Positions 27,502 to 36,553 of a stretch of DNA of 52,286 bases are shown in pieces (the stretch's first letter is position 1; the number at the start of each line of letters is the position of its first letter). Below the pieces are notes generated by a model that was not told where the DNA came from, ran no database searches, and worked only from the letters and a program-made list of their open reading frames with translations. The DNA lies in contig NZ_FOOH01000027.1 in NCBI RefSeq assembly GCF_900113135.1, positions 1 through 52,286 on the forward strand, given 5' to 3'. The stretch is from Salegentibacter agarivorans. Its GTDB lineage: Bacteria; Bacteroidota; Bacteroidia; Flavobacteriales; Flavobacteriaceae. The translations under genes were made by a program, and so were the position numbers.

Positions 27502-29166
27502 TTATGCTAACATAGTTACCGGGTTTTCCATATAAGTTTTAAGCGTTTTTAAGAAAGCAGCACCGGTTGCACCGTCTACTGTTCTATGATCGCAGGCAAG
27601 GGTTAATTTCATAGTATTTCCTACTACAATTTCACCATTTTTAACCACCGGTTTTTCAACAATAGTTCCTACAGAAAGGATTGCCGAGTTTGGTTGGTTA
27701 ATAATACTGGTGAATTCAACTATCCCAAACATTCCCAGGTTAGACACGGTAAAGGTACTACCTTCCATATCTTTTGGCTGTAATTTCTTGTTTCTGGCTT
27801 TACCGGCAACGTCTTTTACATTATTCCCAATTTGGGTCATAGACATTTGATCGGCAAATTTTAAAACAGGAACCACAAGACCTTCTTCTACGGCCACTGC
27901 AACACCCATATGAATGTGCTTAGCAATTTTCATAGATTCTCCTGTCCATTGGCTATTTACCTGTGGGTGCTTACGAAGTGCCATCGCACTTGCCTTAATT
28001 ACCATATCGTTAAAAGATACTTTAACATCTGGCATTTCATTAATTTGCTTACGTGAAGCCATTGCATTACTCATATCTACCTCTATAGTTAGATAGTAAT
28101 GCGGTGCGTTAAACTTAGATTCCCCAAGTCGTTTGGCAATGGTTTTACGCATTTGAGAGTTTTTAATCTCTTCAAAGCTTTCTTCTCCTGCAGGCACATA
28201 AGGTTGTGGTGCAGCAGCTGCGTCTCCTTTACTTTTTTCTTTTGCAGCAGCAGGTTTGTCTGAAGGTTTGTAATCCTCAATGTCTTTTTTCACGATACGA
28301 CCATTGCCGCCGCTACCTTTGACATCTGAAAGATCTATACCTTTATCTTCTGCCATTTTTTTGGCCAATGGAGAAGCAAAAATTCTTCCACCGTCTTTTG
28401 TAGAATCTGAAGATTTCTTTTCAGAAGATTTGATTTCTTCTTTTTCTTCAGATTTATCTTCTTTCTTCTCTGATTTTCCTGAAGATTTCTTTTTAGACTT
28501 CCCGTCTACTGAAACATTAGAAACATCTGTTCCTTCTGGTCCTATAATAGCAAGAAGACTATCTACTTTTGCTGTTTCGCCTTCTTCAAGACCTATTTTA
28601 AGCAAAGTTCCTTCGTAAAAAGATTCGAATTCCATGGTAGCCTTATCGGTTTCGATTTCGGCAAGAATATCTCCTTCTTCTACTTTATCGCCTTCCTTTT
28701 TCAACCAGGAAGCAACAGTACCTTCTTCCATGGTATCGCTTAAACGAGGCATAGTAATAATTTCTACACCTTCAGGAATCCCCCCGTCATCGCTATCGCC
28801 ATCACTTTCAGCTTCGTCTTCGCCCTCGTCTTCATCTTCATCAGAATCTGACTTATCTTCTTCTTTATCTTTTTTCTCGTCCTTTTTAGAATCTCCGTCA
28901 CCTTTTAGTAAATCAGAAATATCTTCACCTTCCTCACCAATAATAGCAAGCAAAGTATCTACAGGTGCAGTTTCGCCCTCTTCGATACCAATATGAAGCA
29001 GGGTCCCTTCGTAAAAAGATTCAAACTCCATGGTAGCTTTATCGGTTTCTATCTCTGCAAGGATATCTCCTTCTTCAACTTTATCACCTTTTTGTTTTAG
29101 CCACTTCGCAACAACACCTTCTTCCATGGTATCGCTCAAACGCGGCATATTAATTACTTCTGCCAT
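27502..29166 (-). CDS. Pyruvate dehydrogenase complex E2, dihydrolipoamide acetyltransferase
   Basis: A 554-residue E2 core enzyme that moves acetyl groups from lipoyl arms to CoA. It has two N-terminal lipoyl domains (about 1-80 and 133-212) with lipoylated lysines in ETDKATMEF (Lys43 and Lys175). An extremely acidic Asp/Glu/Ser linker (about 92-128) joins them and a Lys/Ser/Glu linker follows the second. The E3/E1-binding domain is at about 261-299 (RIFASPLAKKMAEDKGIDL) and the catalytic domain ends with DHRTVDGATGAAF, with catalytic His527. The two lipoyl domains are near-identical, including at DNA level. It starts 3 nt after E1-alpha. Confidence 0.95.
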   Translation of the reverse strand: MAEVINMPRLSDTMEEGVVAKWLKQKGDKVEEGDILAEIETDKATMEFESFYEGTLLHIGIEEGETAPVDTLLAIIGEEGEDISDLLKGDGDSKKDEKKDKEEDKSDSDEDEDEGEDEAESDGDSDDGGIPEGVEIITMPRLSDTMEEGTVASWLKKEGDKVEEGDILAEIETDKATMEFESFYEGTLLKIGLEEGETAKVDSLLAIIGPEGTDVSNVSVDGKSKKKSSGKSEKKEDKSEEKEEIKSSEKKSSDSTKDGGRIFASPLAKKMAEDKGIDLSDVKGSGGNGRIVKKDIEDYKPSDKPAAAKEKSKGDAAAAPQPYVPAGEESFEEIKNSQMRKTIAKRLGESKFNAPHYYLTIEVDMSNAMASRKQINEMPDVKVSFNDMVIKASAMALRKHPQVNSQWTGESMKIAKHIHMGVAVAVEEGLVVPVLKFADQMSMTQIGNNVKDVAGKARNKKLQPKDMEGSTFTVSNLGMFGIVEFTSIINQPNSAILSVGTIVEKPVVKNGEIVVGNTMKLTLACDHRTVDGATGAAFLKTLKTYMENPVTMLA

Positions 29167-29169
29167 AAT

Positions 29170-30171
29170 TTACTGAGGTTTATGTGCTAAAAACGGATAA
29201 TCTTTCTGTTCGTAAACAACATCATACATCACGTTCTTTTCTGGGAAATCTGACTCTTCAGCAAATTTCTCACATTCAGACACTTTATCTTTAACGCGTT
29301 TGTTGATCTTTTTTATTTCATCTTCCGAAGCATACTTTTTATCTTTAATTATATTCAACACCGTAGTGATTGGATCTAATTCCTGATATTCTGCAACTTC
29401 TTCTTTTGTTCTATATTTTTGAGCATCACTCATAGAGTGACCACGGTAACGGTAAGTTTTCATTTCTAAAAATGTTGGTCCGTCACCTTTTCTAGCTCTT
29501 TTTATTGCTTCGTCTAAAGCTTCTGCAACCTTAACAGGATCCATAGCATCTACAGGTCCACAAGGCATTTCGTAACCATTACCAAGCTTCCAGATATCTG
29601 TTCCCTTAGAAGTTCTGGCTACAGAAGTCCCCATTGCATACCCGTTATTCTCTACACAAAATACAACCGGTAAATTCCATTTTACGGCCATATTTAAAGT
29701 TTCATGAAGAGACCCCTGTCTTGCAGCACCATCTCCTAAAAAGGTAAGAGTTACTGCATCACGCTTAAAGTATTTATCTGCAAATGCAAGACCGGCACCA
29801 AGTGGAATTTGACCTCCAACAATACCGTGACCTCCATAAAAGTTATGTTCTTTAGAGAAAATATGCATAGAACCACCAAGACCTTGAGAAGTTCCTGTAG
29901 CTTTTCCGTAAAGTTCCGCCATTACTCGTTTAGGATCTACTCCCAAACCAATTGGCTGCACGTGGTTACGATAAGCGGTAATCATTTTATCCTTTTCCAG
30001 GTCCATTACATGAAGGGCACCAGCCAGGATAGCTTCCTGCCCATTATACAAATGCAAAAAACCTCTTACTTTCTGCTGAATGTAAACCTGCGCAAGTTTA
30101 TCTTCAAATTTACGCCAAAACAGCATATCCTCGTACCACTTTAAATACGTGGCTTTTGTTACTTTCTTCAT
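29170..30171 (-). CDS. pdhA: Pyruvate dehydrogenase E1 component, alpha subunit
   Basis: A 333-residue thiamine diphosphate enzyme subunit that decarboxylates pyruvate in the PDH complex. The TPP motif GDGAARQGSLHETLNMAVKW ... ENN (about 160-190), MHIFSKEHNFYGGHGIVGGQIPLGAGLA and the phosphorylation-loop-like RYRGHSMSDAQKYR are present. The beta subunit gene is not adjacent; in Flavobacteriia it is commonly placed elsewhere. It is transcribed with the E2 gene. Confidence 0.95.
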   Translation of the reverse strand: MKKVTKATYLKWYEDMLFWRKFEDKLAQVYIQQKVRGFLHLYNGQEAILAGALHVMDLEKDKMITAYRNHVQPIGLGVDPKRVMAELYGKATGTSQGLGGSMHIFSKEHNFYGGHGIVGGQIPLGAGLAFADKYFKRDAVTLTFLGDGAARQGSLHETLNMAVKWNLPVVFCVENNGYAMGTSVARTSKGTDIWKLGNGYEMPCGPVDAMDPVKVAEALDEAIKRARKGDGPTFLEMKTYRYRGHSMSDAQKYRTKEEVAEYQELDPITTVLNIIKDKKYASEDEIKKINKRVKDKVSECEKFAEESDFPEKNVMYDVVYEQKDYPFLAHKPQ

Positions 30172-30219
30172 TTAACTTATTAATTTTAGGCCAGACAGAT
30201 GGGTTTGCCAAGCGGATAA

Positions 30220-30227
30220 CAAAAATA
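30220..30227 (-). promoter_or_regulatory. -7 promoter box (TATTTTTG) for pdhA-E2
   Basis: On the minus strand TATTTTTG fits TANNTTTG, about 48 nt upstream of the pdhA start. Confidence 0.5.
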
Positions 30228-30278
30228 CTATTTTCAATAAGAATGGAAAACAGTTTTTAAGCAAAAATAACGAAAACG

Positions 30279-30761
30279 TTATAAGACCGAATTCTCAAAG
30301 ATTAAAGGTAGTAAATCTTTTATAGAATTTGCTTTCATCACCTTACCGGTCTCACCCATAAAATAGACCGCAATATCGGTTTCCTGTTTAACTTCATATT
30401 CTACCAGCGCCTGCCTGCAAGCCCCGCAAGGTGGCACAGGAGCTTCTACCAAGTGCTTCATAGATTTAGCTGAAATGGCAATGTTTTGAATTTGAGCTTT
30501 GGGAAACGCGGCACCTGAGTAGTAAATTGCGGTACGTTCGGCACATAAACCTGAAGGATACGAAGCATTTTCCTGGTTGCTTCCGGTAACAACTTCATTA
30601 TTATTTAATGCTATAGCAGCGCCTACCTTAAATTGCGAATAAGGCGCATAGGCTTTACCCCGGGCTTCTACGGCGGTTTTCATCAAACTCTGAATGGCCT
30701 GCGGAAGTTCTTCAACAGAATCATAGACCTCAAAGTTTGAGGTAACTTTTAATGGCTTCAT
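30279..30761 (-). CDS. cdd: Cytidine deaminase
   Basis: A 160-residue zinc deaminase converting cytidine to uridine in pyrimidine salvage. The zinc site is the three-Cys type: CAERTAIYYSG plus PCGACRQALVEY. YAPYSQFKVGAAIALNNN is the N-terminal family motif. The ATG at 30759-30761 (MKPLKVTS) is preferred; the longer frame adds 16 residues unlike the family. It lies between porV and pdhA on the same strand with moderate gaps. Confidence 0.93.
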   Translation of the reverse strand: MKPLKVTSNFEVYDSVEELPQAIQSLMKTAVEARGKAYAPYSQFKVGAAIALNNNEVVTGSNQENASYPSGLCAERTAIYYSGAAFPKAQIQNIAISAKSMKHLVEAPVPPCGACRQALVEYEVKQETDIAVYFMGETGKVMKANSIKDLLPLIFENSVL

Positions 30762-30833
30762 ATAAAAATTATTGGAAGGGAAAGATAATAGAAACCTGCT
30801 AAGCTGCAAATATTAAATTAACTGAAATATAAT

Positions 30834-31988
30834 TTAATAAACAGGGAATTGGCCTCCAAAATTAAAAGTTAAACCAAAACGAAGGGTTCCCTCCAACGGA
30901 CTTGGTACCGGCGAGGTAGAGAATAAATAAGAAATATCTATGTTTACCTGCTCATATTTAAAACCTGCGCCAAAAGAAGCAAATCTCCTGGAACCTTTGG
31001 TAAGACTTTCACTAAAATACCCGGCTCTAAATGCAAAAGCCTCGCGATACATATATTCGGCGCCAAGCGCCCAGGTTACTTCACGAAGTTCCTCTCCAAA
31101 ACCACCCGGCGCATCTCCCCAGGAAGTGAAAATTCCTTCTATAGCACCAATATCATTATATTCGGCATCATCTTCAGCATCAATTTCTCCATCATCATTA
31201 AAATCTCTTGGCGTTGGTACTAAAAGTTTATTGAATTCAACATAAGCACCTAAACGATTTTCTATATCAAAAATAAAGTCGAAACCAGTTCCTACTTTAA
31301 AATTTGTTGGGATAAAATTTTCCTGCCCTGCATCTTCATATTTCATCTTAGGGCCAATATTAGAAATATTTGCGCCAGCTTTCCAAACTCCGTTAAAATT
31401 TGAAAAAACCATTTGATTACTCTGGTAGTATGCTGCCACATCTACCCCAAAGCTATTGGCCGCACCTAAATCTTCTTCGTCCTGCAAGCCAAGATCTGAA
31501 TGCAAGTAACGCCCGGCTACTGCCATAGAAATATTATCACTTAGGCGCAAAGAATAAGAAACATCAAAGGTAAGTTCATTTGGATTAACCACTAAAGGAG
31601 CCTGTTCAAAACTTGCCCTACGTTCTATACTACCCAGGCTAAAATATCTTAAGCTTGAAGCAACGGCACTCCTTTCATTAATTCTATGGTAATAACTAAT
31701 ATTCCCAAGAAAGATATCACTAACAATATCACTTAAGTATGGTGTATAAGAAACCCCTATCCCGTGTTCACTGGTAGCGAAAGCATATTTCGCTGGGTTC
31801 CATTGCTGGGAAAAAACATCAGCCGATGTTGCTACTCCCTGGTCTCCCATTCCAGCTGCCCGTGCATCAGCAGCTACTAGTAAAAAAGGGACTGCGGTTG
31901 TTATAACTCTATCCCTTTCTTCTTGGGCTGTCATTTTAAATTGAGAGCTTAAAATTAACCCGAGCAATAAGATTGTAATTTTTTTCAT
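30834..31988 (-). CDS. porV: Type IX secretion system outer membrane protein PorV (LptO)
   Basis: A 384-residue FadL-like barrel. The signal peptide ends at about residue 20 (KMTAQ) and is followed by VPFLLVAADARAAGMGDQGVATSADVFSQQWNPAKYAFA, the PorV hallmark. Regular beta strands run to a C-terminal aromatic end (GLTFNFGGQFPVY). PorV forms part of the T9SS translocon and attachment complex and shuttles cargo after export. It is divergent from gldJ, another T9SS gene. The second of two Met codons was chosen. Confidence 0.93.
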   Translation of the reverse strand: MKKITILLLGLILSSQFKMTAQEERDRVITTAVPFLLVAADARAAGMGDQGVATSADVFSQQWNPAKYAFATSEHGIGVSYTPYLSDIVSDIFLGNISYYHRINERSAVASSLRYFSLGSIERRASFEQAPLVVNPNELTFDVSYSLRLSDNISMAVAGRYLHSDLGLQDEEDLGAANSFGVDVAAYYQSNQMVFSNFNGVWKAGANISNIGPKMKYEDAGQENFIPTNFKVGTGFDFIFDIENRLGAYVEFNKLLVPTPRDFNDDGEIDAEDDAEYNDIGAIEGIFTSWGDAPGGFGEELREVTWALGAEYMYREAFAFRAGYFSESLTKGSRRFASFGAGFKYEQVNIDISYLFSTSPVPSPLEGTLRFGLTFNFGGQFPVY

Positions 31989-32007
31989 CATATTAATTAA
32001 TGATTAA

Positions 32008-32015
32008 CAAATATA
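32008..32015 (-). promoter_or_regulatory. -7 promoter box (TATATTTG) for porV
   Basis: On the minus strand TATATTTG is a perfect TANNTTTG match, 19 nt upstream of the porV start. Confidence 0.55.
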
Positions 32016-32221
32016 TACTAATAATCTTGTTAAGAAAAGACCTTAAGTTTAAATAATTCTAAAGGCAGATTAAAACAAGGCCAGAAGTTTATCTGGAATA
32101 ATAAAACTTATAAAAGTAAATAGAGTAGGTCTATCACAACTTTAAAATAGGTGTAATATTGTACGTTTTGAATTTTAGCTACTTTTTTAAGTACAGTAAC
32201 CTTCAGTTAAATAAAAAACAA

Positions 32222-32262
32222 TTAATTTTGCTGCTTCCTGCTTTACCGGGAGCAAAAATTAA
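32222..32262. other. Hairpin in the porV-gldJ gap
   Basis: TTAATTTTGCT (32222-32232) and AGCAAAAATTAA (32251-32262) form an 11-bp stem with one bulge around an 18-nt loop. There is no T run, so it is not an obvious terminator. It could be a protein site or an RNA leader structure. Confidence 0.5.
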
Positions 32263-32339
32263 CGGTACACAGGAAATCAAAAAGAGCTTTGTCTAGCCTA
32301 AGTGCTAAGGACATCAGGGTTTTAAAGAAAACCAAAGCC

Positions 32340-32372
32340 TTTGAGAGAACATAAAATAAACTTGTACTTTTA
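32340..32372 (+). promoter_or_regulatory. Candidate gldJ promoter (TTTG-N21-TACTTTTA)
   Basis: A -33 TTTG (32340-32343) is 21 nt from TACTTTTA (32365-32372), one base off TANNTTTG. The spacing fits known flavobacterial promoters. It lies 54 nt before the chosen gldJ start. Confidence 0.5.
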
Positions 32373-32426
32373 GCGTTAATTACTATATTGCAAAGCCTAA
32401 TATTTCTACCAAAAGAGATGATGAAT

Positions 32427-34112
32427 ATGAGAATCAATATTGCTTTTAGAGCCTTTTTAACCCTCGTTCTTGGCGTTGGTTTACTAAGCTGTAATAATTC
32501 CCGGGACTATGAAGACAACTCCAGAGCTACTGGATGGGACATTAATTCAGATGAAGGCGGATTTCAATATAACACAGATTATAAGGAACAGGAAGCCGGC
32601 CCGGGGCTGGTTTTTGTTGAAGGAGGAACCTTTACTATGGGGCAGGTGCAGGACGATGTTATGCACGATTGGAACAATACTCCTACCCAGCAACATGTAC
32701 AGTCCTTCTATATGGATGAGACAGAGGTTACCAATATGATGTATATGGAATACCTGGACTGGTTGAAAAAAGTTTTCCCTCCTACCCAGGAAAATTTCAG
32801 AAATATTTATAATGGTGCAGTACCAGATACCCTTGTTTGGAGAAATAGATTAGGATTCAACGAAACAATGGTAAACAACTATTTACGTCATCCTGCTTAT
32901 GGAAATTATCCTGTAGTTGGAGTAAGTTGGGTACAAGCTGTTGAATTTAGTAAATGGAGAACCGATAGGGTAAACGAATTATTACTGGAGGAAGCCGGCT
33001 ACACTAAAGAAGGAGCCCGTTATACCGATGTTCAAGCCGGTACTACATTTAATACCGAAACCTACTTAAACGCACCAAGCCAGGCATACGGTGGAAATAC
33101 CGAAATAAGCCAGGGAGGAGACGCATCTCAGGACATGATAGATAATCAAAATACTGATGCAGAAGGAAATGCTCTTGGTGGGCAAACTTATGTACAACGT
33201 AAAGACGGAATTCTACTTCCCGAGTATCGATTACCAACTGAAGTTGAGTGGGAATATGCCGCCTCTGCTTTAGTAGGAATTAGAGATTATAATGTTTACA
33301 GAGGAAGAAAAAAATATCCGTGGGATGGTCAATATACTCGTTCTGGTGATGTAAAAAGACAGGGAGACCAATTAGCTAACTTTAAGCAAGGTGCCGGAGA
33401 TTACGGAGGAATTGCAGGTTGGAGTGATGATGGCGCCGATATTACCGCTGAAGTAAAATCTTACGAGCCTAACGATTTTGGTCTTTATGATATGGCCGGT
33501 AACGTAGCCGAATGGGTTGCCGATGTATACCGACCAATAGTTGATGATGAATTTAACGATTTCAACTACTATAGAGGGAATGTTTATACAAAACACGCTA
33601 TTAACGAAGACGGTTCTGTAAAAGTAGTTGGTGTAGATGAAATTGAATTTGATACTCTCGCCACCGGTAGACTGGTTGCCAGATCTTACCCGGGAGACAT
33701 TGCTCAAATACCAGTTACCGAAGAAGATACTTATATGCGTACCAACTACACCGATAGTGATCAACGCAACTTTAGAGATGGTGATAAGAGCTCTAGCCGT
33801 TATTATCAATCATTTCAGCAAGCAGACGAAGAATCGGAACGTATGTATAACTCCCCAACTTATAATGTAGCAAATACTACAGATACTACGGGAACAAGAC
33901 GTGGATATGACACTGCAGACAGAACTACCCTTATTAGTGACGAAGTTAGAGTTTACAAAGGTGGTTCATGGAGAGATCGTGCTTACTGGCTAGACCCGGC
34001 ACAACGTAGATATTTCCCACAAGATATGGCAACCGACTATATTGGATTTAGAAATGCAATGTCCAGAGTTGGTTCAAAATCTTTAGATGACAATAAAAAA
34101 GCAAGAAATTAG
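32427..34112 (+). CDS. gldJ: Gliding motility lipoprotein GldJ
   Basis: A 561-residue outer membrane lipoprotein needed for gliding and for stable T9SS (GldKLMN) assembly. The signal ends in LLSC-NNSRD. The body is an FGE-sulfatase (SUMF1-like) domain with FVEGGTFTMGQ, FYMDETEVTNMMYMEYLDWL, YPVVGVSWVQAVEFSKWR, YRLPTEVEWEYAASA, NDFGLYDMAGNVAEWVADVY and VYKGGSWRDRAYWLDPAQRRYF. A long insert near 200-260 and another near 410-500 are usual for GldJ. The ATG at 32427 gives the family length. ATGs at 32418 and 32421 and a TTG at 32388 are alternatives. A terminator follows. Confidence 0.93.
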   Translation: MRINIAFRAFLTLVLGVGLLSCNNSRDYEDNSRATGWDINSDEGGFQYNTDYKEQEAGPGLVFVEGGTFTMGQVQDDVMHDWNNTPTQQHVQSFYMDETEVTNMMYMEYLDWLKKVFPPTQENFRNIYNGAVPDTLVWRNRLGFNETMVNNYLRHPAYGNYPVVGVSWVQAVEFSKWRTDRVNELLLEEAGYTKEGARYTDVQAGTTFNTETYLNAPSQAYGGNTEISQGGDASQDMIDNQNTDAEGNALGGQTYVQRKDGILLPEYRLPTEVEWEYAASALVGIRDYNVYRGRKKYPWDGQYTRSGDVKRQGDQLANFKQGAGDYGGIAGWSDDGADITAEVKSYEPNDFGLYDMAGNVAEWVADVYRPIVDDEFNDFNYYRGNVYTKHAINEDGSVKVVGVDEIEFDTLATGRLVARSYPGDIAQIPVTEEDTYMRTNYTDSDQRNFRDGDKSSSRYYQSFQQADEESERMYNSPTYNVANTTDTTGTRRGYDTADRTTLISDEVRVYKGGSWRDRAYWLDPAQRRYFPQDMATDYIGFRNAMSRVGSKSLDDNKKARN

Positions 34113-34137
34113 AAATTCTAATCTTCTAAAAATTATG

Positions 34138-34168
34138 ATAAAAGCCCTATTTGTTTAGGGCTTTTTTT
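34138..34168 (+). terminator. Terminator after gldJ
   Basis: AAAGCCCTA / TAGGGCTTT (9 bp) with a 6-nt loop and a run of seven T, 28 nt after the gldJ stop. Confidence 0.85.
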
Positions 34169-34226
34169 ATAGCTTTAATTTTAAAGCCCTGGAATAACTT
34201 AATTTCAGACTTAGAAAACGCTAAAT

Positions 34227-35525
34227 ATGAAAACAGCATTAATTCATCAAAGATTCCTGGTAAGTACAGGAATTTCTACCGATACCCGAAATATTGAACC
34301 AGGAAGCATTTTCTTCGCTTTAAAAGGAGCAAATTTTAACGGCAACGAATTTGCAGCACAGGCAATTGCTAAAGGAGCTATTTGCGCCATTGTAGATAAT
34401 AAGGAAGCCGCGCTAAATGATAAAGAGTACATCGTTGTAAAAAATACTCTGGAAGCGCTCCAAAACCTCGCTAAATTTCACCGAAAATTTTTAAGTATTC
34501 CAATTATAGGTATTACGGGAAGTAACGGAAAAACTACCACCAAAGAACTTATATATAATGTGCTTTCAAAAAAATATGCTGTTACCGCAACCCAGGGGAA
34601 TTTAAATAATCATATTGGAGTGCCACTTAGTCTACTGGCAATGGATGAAGAAACGGAGATTGGATTAATTGAAATGGGGGCTAACCATCCCGGCGAAATA
34701 GAATTTCTCTCAAATATTGCGATGCCAGATTATGGACTTATCACCAACTTTGGAAAAGCACATCTTGAAGGTTTTGGAAGCTTAGCTGGTGTGATACAGG
34801 CAAAAACCGAATTATACCGACACCTAAAAGATAACAAAAAACTGATATTTTTAAACCTTGACGATGAAGTGCAAAGGTTAGAAATAAATTATAAACATAC
34901 TTTTAGCTTCGGAAATAATAGAAAAGCCCAGGTAAAAGTAGATTATCCCGACACCTCTGATTCTGCTGAGTTAATCTTTAACGATACTAAGTTTAAAAGT
35001 CAATTAAGCGGAAGTTACAACGCAAAGAATATGGCGGCTGCGCTCTGTGTTGGTCTATATTTTAAAGTTCCCTTTAACGAGATAAAAGAGGCAATAGAAA
35101 ATTATGTTCCTTCCAACAACCGTTCGCAATTAATAGAACGAAATTCAAATAAGATCTATTTAGATGCTTACAATGCTAATCCTACCAGTATGATGGCAGC
35201 ATTACAGCACTTTAATTATTCAAAAACCAATACTACTAAAATTGCTGTTTTGGGTGATATGGGAGAACTTGGTGCGGCTTCAGAAACCGAACACCAGGTT
35301 GTGGTAAATTACCTTGAAAATGCTGATATTTCTGAAATCTACCTTGTGGGTAAACAGTTCAAAAAAACGACTACCAATAGGCCAAACATTATAAAATTTG
35401 AGAATACCGAAAATATTAAAAAGCACCTACAACTGGCTGAATTAAAGAATTGCAGCATCTTAGTAAAAGGATCCAGATCTATGGCGCTAGAAGAAATTCT
35501 TGAAGTTTTTGAACCTAAAGCTTAA
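34227..35525 (+). CDS. murF: UDP-N-acetylmuramoyl-tripeptide-D-alanyl-D-alanine ligase (MurF)
   Basis: A 432-residue Mur ligase that adds D-Ala-D-Ala to UDP-MurNAc-tripeptide in peptidoglycan synthesis. The N-terminal domain has STDTRNIEPGSIFFALKG, the ATP site is GITGSNGKTTTKE (about 95-107), and GNLNNHIGVPLSLL, EMGANHPGEI, YNANPTSMMAAL and LGDMGELG follow in order. It lies outside the usual mur-fts cluster, next to gldJ. Its 3' end overlaps the convergent DUF4403-like gene by 11 nt. Confidence 0.96.
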   Translation: MKTALIHQRFLVSTGISTDTRNIEPGSIFFALKGANFNGNEFAAQAIAKGAICAIVDNKEAALNDKEYIVVKNTLEALQNLAKFHRKFLSIPIIGITGSNGKTTTKELIYNVLSKKYAVTATQGNLNNHIGVPLSLLAMDEETEIGLIEMGANHPGEIEFLSNIAMPDYGLITNFGKAHLEGFGSLAGVIQAKTELYRHLKDNKKLIFLNLDDEVQRLEINYKHTFSFGNNRKAQVKVDYPDTSDSAELIFNDTKFKSQLSGSYNAKNMAAALCVGLYFKVPFNEIKEAIENYVPSNNRSQLIERNSNKIYLDAYNANPTSMMAALQHFNYSKTNTTKIAVLGDMGELGAASETEHQVVVNYLENADISEIYLVGKQFKKTTTNRPNIIKFENTENIKKHLQLAELKNCSILVKGSRSMALEEILEVFEPKA

Positions 35526-36135
35526 TCTCTTTTACGTTCACAAAACCATAGGCACTAATTTCCAAAAGGATTAATAACAAACTATCTCCGGGGATTATTT
35601 CGGCAACTTTTAGCGTGTTTACATTTCCTGAGAGGAATACTCCCGGGGCAGCTTCCATTTCGTCTCCCAGCTTTCTATTTGCTTTTCCCAAATGTTCATT
35701 AATATGTGGCTTGAGATCCAGCTTCATTTTATTTTTAATCTTTTTATAAATTAAAGTATTGGCCAGGGTTTCAAGAGAATTATCCATAAGCCAACTTTTA
35801 CTTTGACCTTCCAGTTCGTACTCTTCTACATCTACCACCTGCTCTACTTCATCAAATCCCAGTCTTAAATGGACTAACAAAGTAACCTCCTTATTTTTAA
35901 AAAGTGTGGTGAGTGTTTTCAGTCTTAAAGTGAGGGAAAGATCAAAATTGGGTTCCTGACTTTTACCTAGATTGGCGCCCAATACCTCGGCATAATTTTT
36001 TACCGTGCCTTTAGAATCTTCCATTCCTATTTGCTCTCCCACTAATTTTTCCTGAAGTACATCTTCTAAAACCCGGTAGCTAATTTTTACCGGCAAATTG
36101 AGTTTAATATTATCGTCATCAAAAAGCTTATTCAT
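35515..36135 (-). CDS. DUF4403-like protein, possible lipid-binding fold
   Basis: A 206-residue protein with no signal peptide or membrane helix. Alternating hydrophobic strands (KLNLPVKISYRVLEDVLQEKL, FDLSLTLRLKTLTTLF, VTLLVHLRLGFDEVEQ) are followed by a long amphipathic helix (LETLANTLIYKKIKNKMKLDL) and a C-terminal GDSLLLILLEISAYGFVNV. This resembles one half of DUF4403 (TULIP-like) proteins, but I am unsure of the family. A palindrome lies 24 nt upstream. Its 3' end overlaps murF by 11 nt. Confidence 0.5.
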   Translation of the reverse strand: MNKLFDDDNIKLNLPVKISYRVLEDVLQEKLVGEQIGMEDSKGTVKNYAEVLGANLGKSQEPNFDLSLTLRLKTLTTLFKNKEVTLLVHLRLGFDEVEQVVDVEEYELEGQSKSWLMDNSLETLANTLIYKKIKNKMKLDLKPHINEHLGKANRKLGDEMEAAPGVFLSGNVNTLKVAEIIPGDSLLLILLEISAYGFVNVKEIKL

Positions 36136-36158
36136 GAGTAAATTTTCAGTTTAGTTAG

Positions 36159-36173
36159 TATGGTCTTACCATA
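36159..36173. promoter_or_regulatory. Palindrome TATGGT-CTT-ACCATA upstream of the DUF4403-like gene
   Basis: A perfect 6-3-6 inverted repeat, 24 nt upstream of the start codon of the minus-strand gene. Its position suits an operator for a dimeric repressor. No regulator is identified. Confidence 0.4.
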
Positions 36174-36450
36174 GATACAACTTAAGTTTTTTCTGCTGAA
36201 ATATTCTGAAAACGCAGTTAAATTTAAATACAGGAAAGATCTTTCAATTAAAAATAGCGCACCGCGGAGTATTTAAAACTTGCTTAAGAAGTAAGAGAAA
36301 CCGAAGAAATAAAAAACCATATTCCGTATAAAATTCCTTCAAATTTCATTTTAATTTTCATTCAGCTTAAGGGAATCAAATGAAATCGAAATATTTACTT
36401 CAGAAAAAATAAATTTTTATACTTCTCACTCTCAGAAGGTTAACTTGTAA

Positions 36451-36466
36451 TTACGGAAATCCGTAA
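36451..36466. promoter_or_regulatory. Palindrome TTACGGA-AA-TCCGTAA
   Basis: A perfect 7-2-7 inverted repeat in the middle of the gene-free gap. It may be a protein-binding site. Confidence 0.4.
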
Positions 36467-36553
36467 AATACTAAGTAACAAAAGCTCTAAATTCGGGACA
36501 CATAAGTACAAATAGATCTGTATTTGAACTTATTTTAATTTGGCAATTAAAAC

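Larger units (their letters stand above)
31989..32426. other. porV-gldJ divergent intergenic region (438 bp)
   Basis: No gene is seen. It holds a porV promoter box (32008-32015), a hairpin at 32222-32262, and a gldJ promoter candidate at 32340-32372. The stretch between 32030 and 32220 is AT-rich with no further structure that I can support. Confidence 0.6.

Noticed and set aside
28280-28996. Ser/Pro-rich plus-strand ORFs opposite the E2 gene
   Set aside because: They are antisense shadows of the lipoyl domains and the acidic linkers (GAA/GAT codons read as TTC/ATC/TCT); no promoter or homology is seen.
33372-33809. 145-codon minus-strand ORF inside gldJ
   Set aside because: Opposite a conserved gene with no recognisable domain.
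36136-36550. A small protein gene in the long gap before the BASS gene
   Set aside because: All frames are broken frequently and no start with sensible composition is present.
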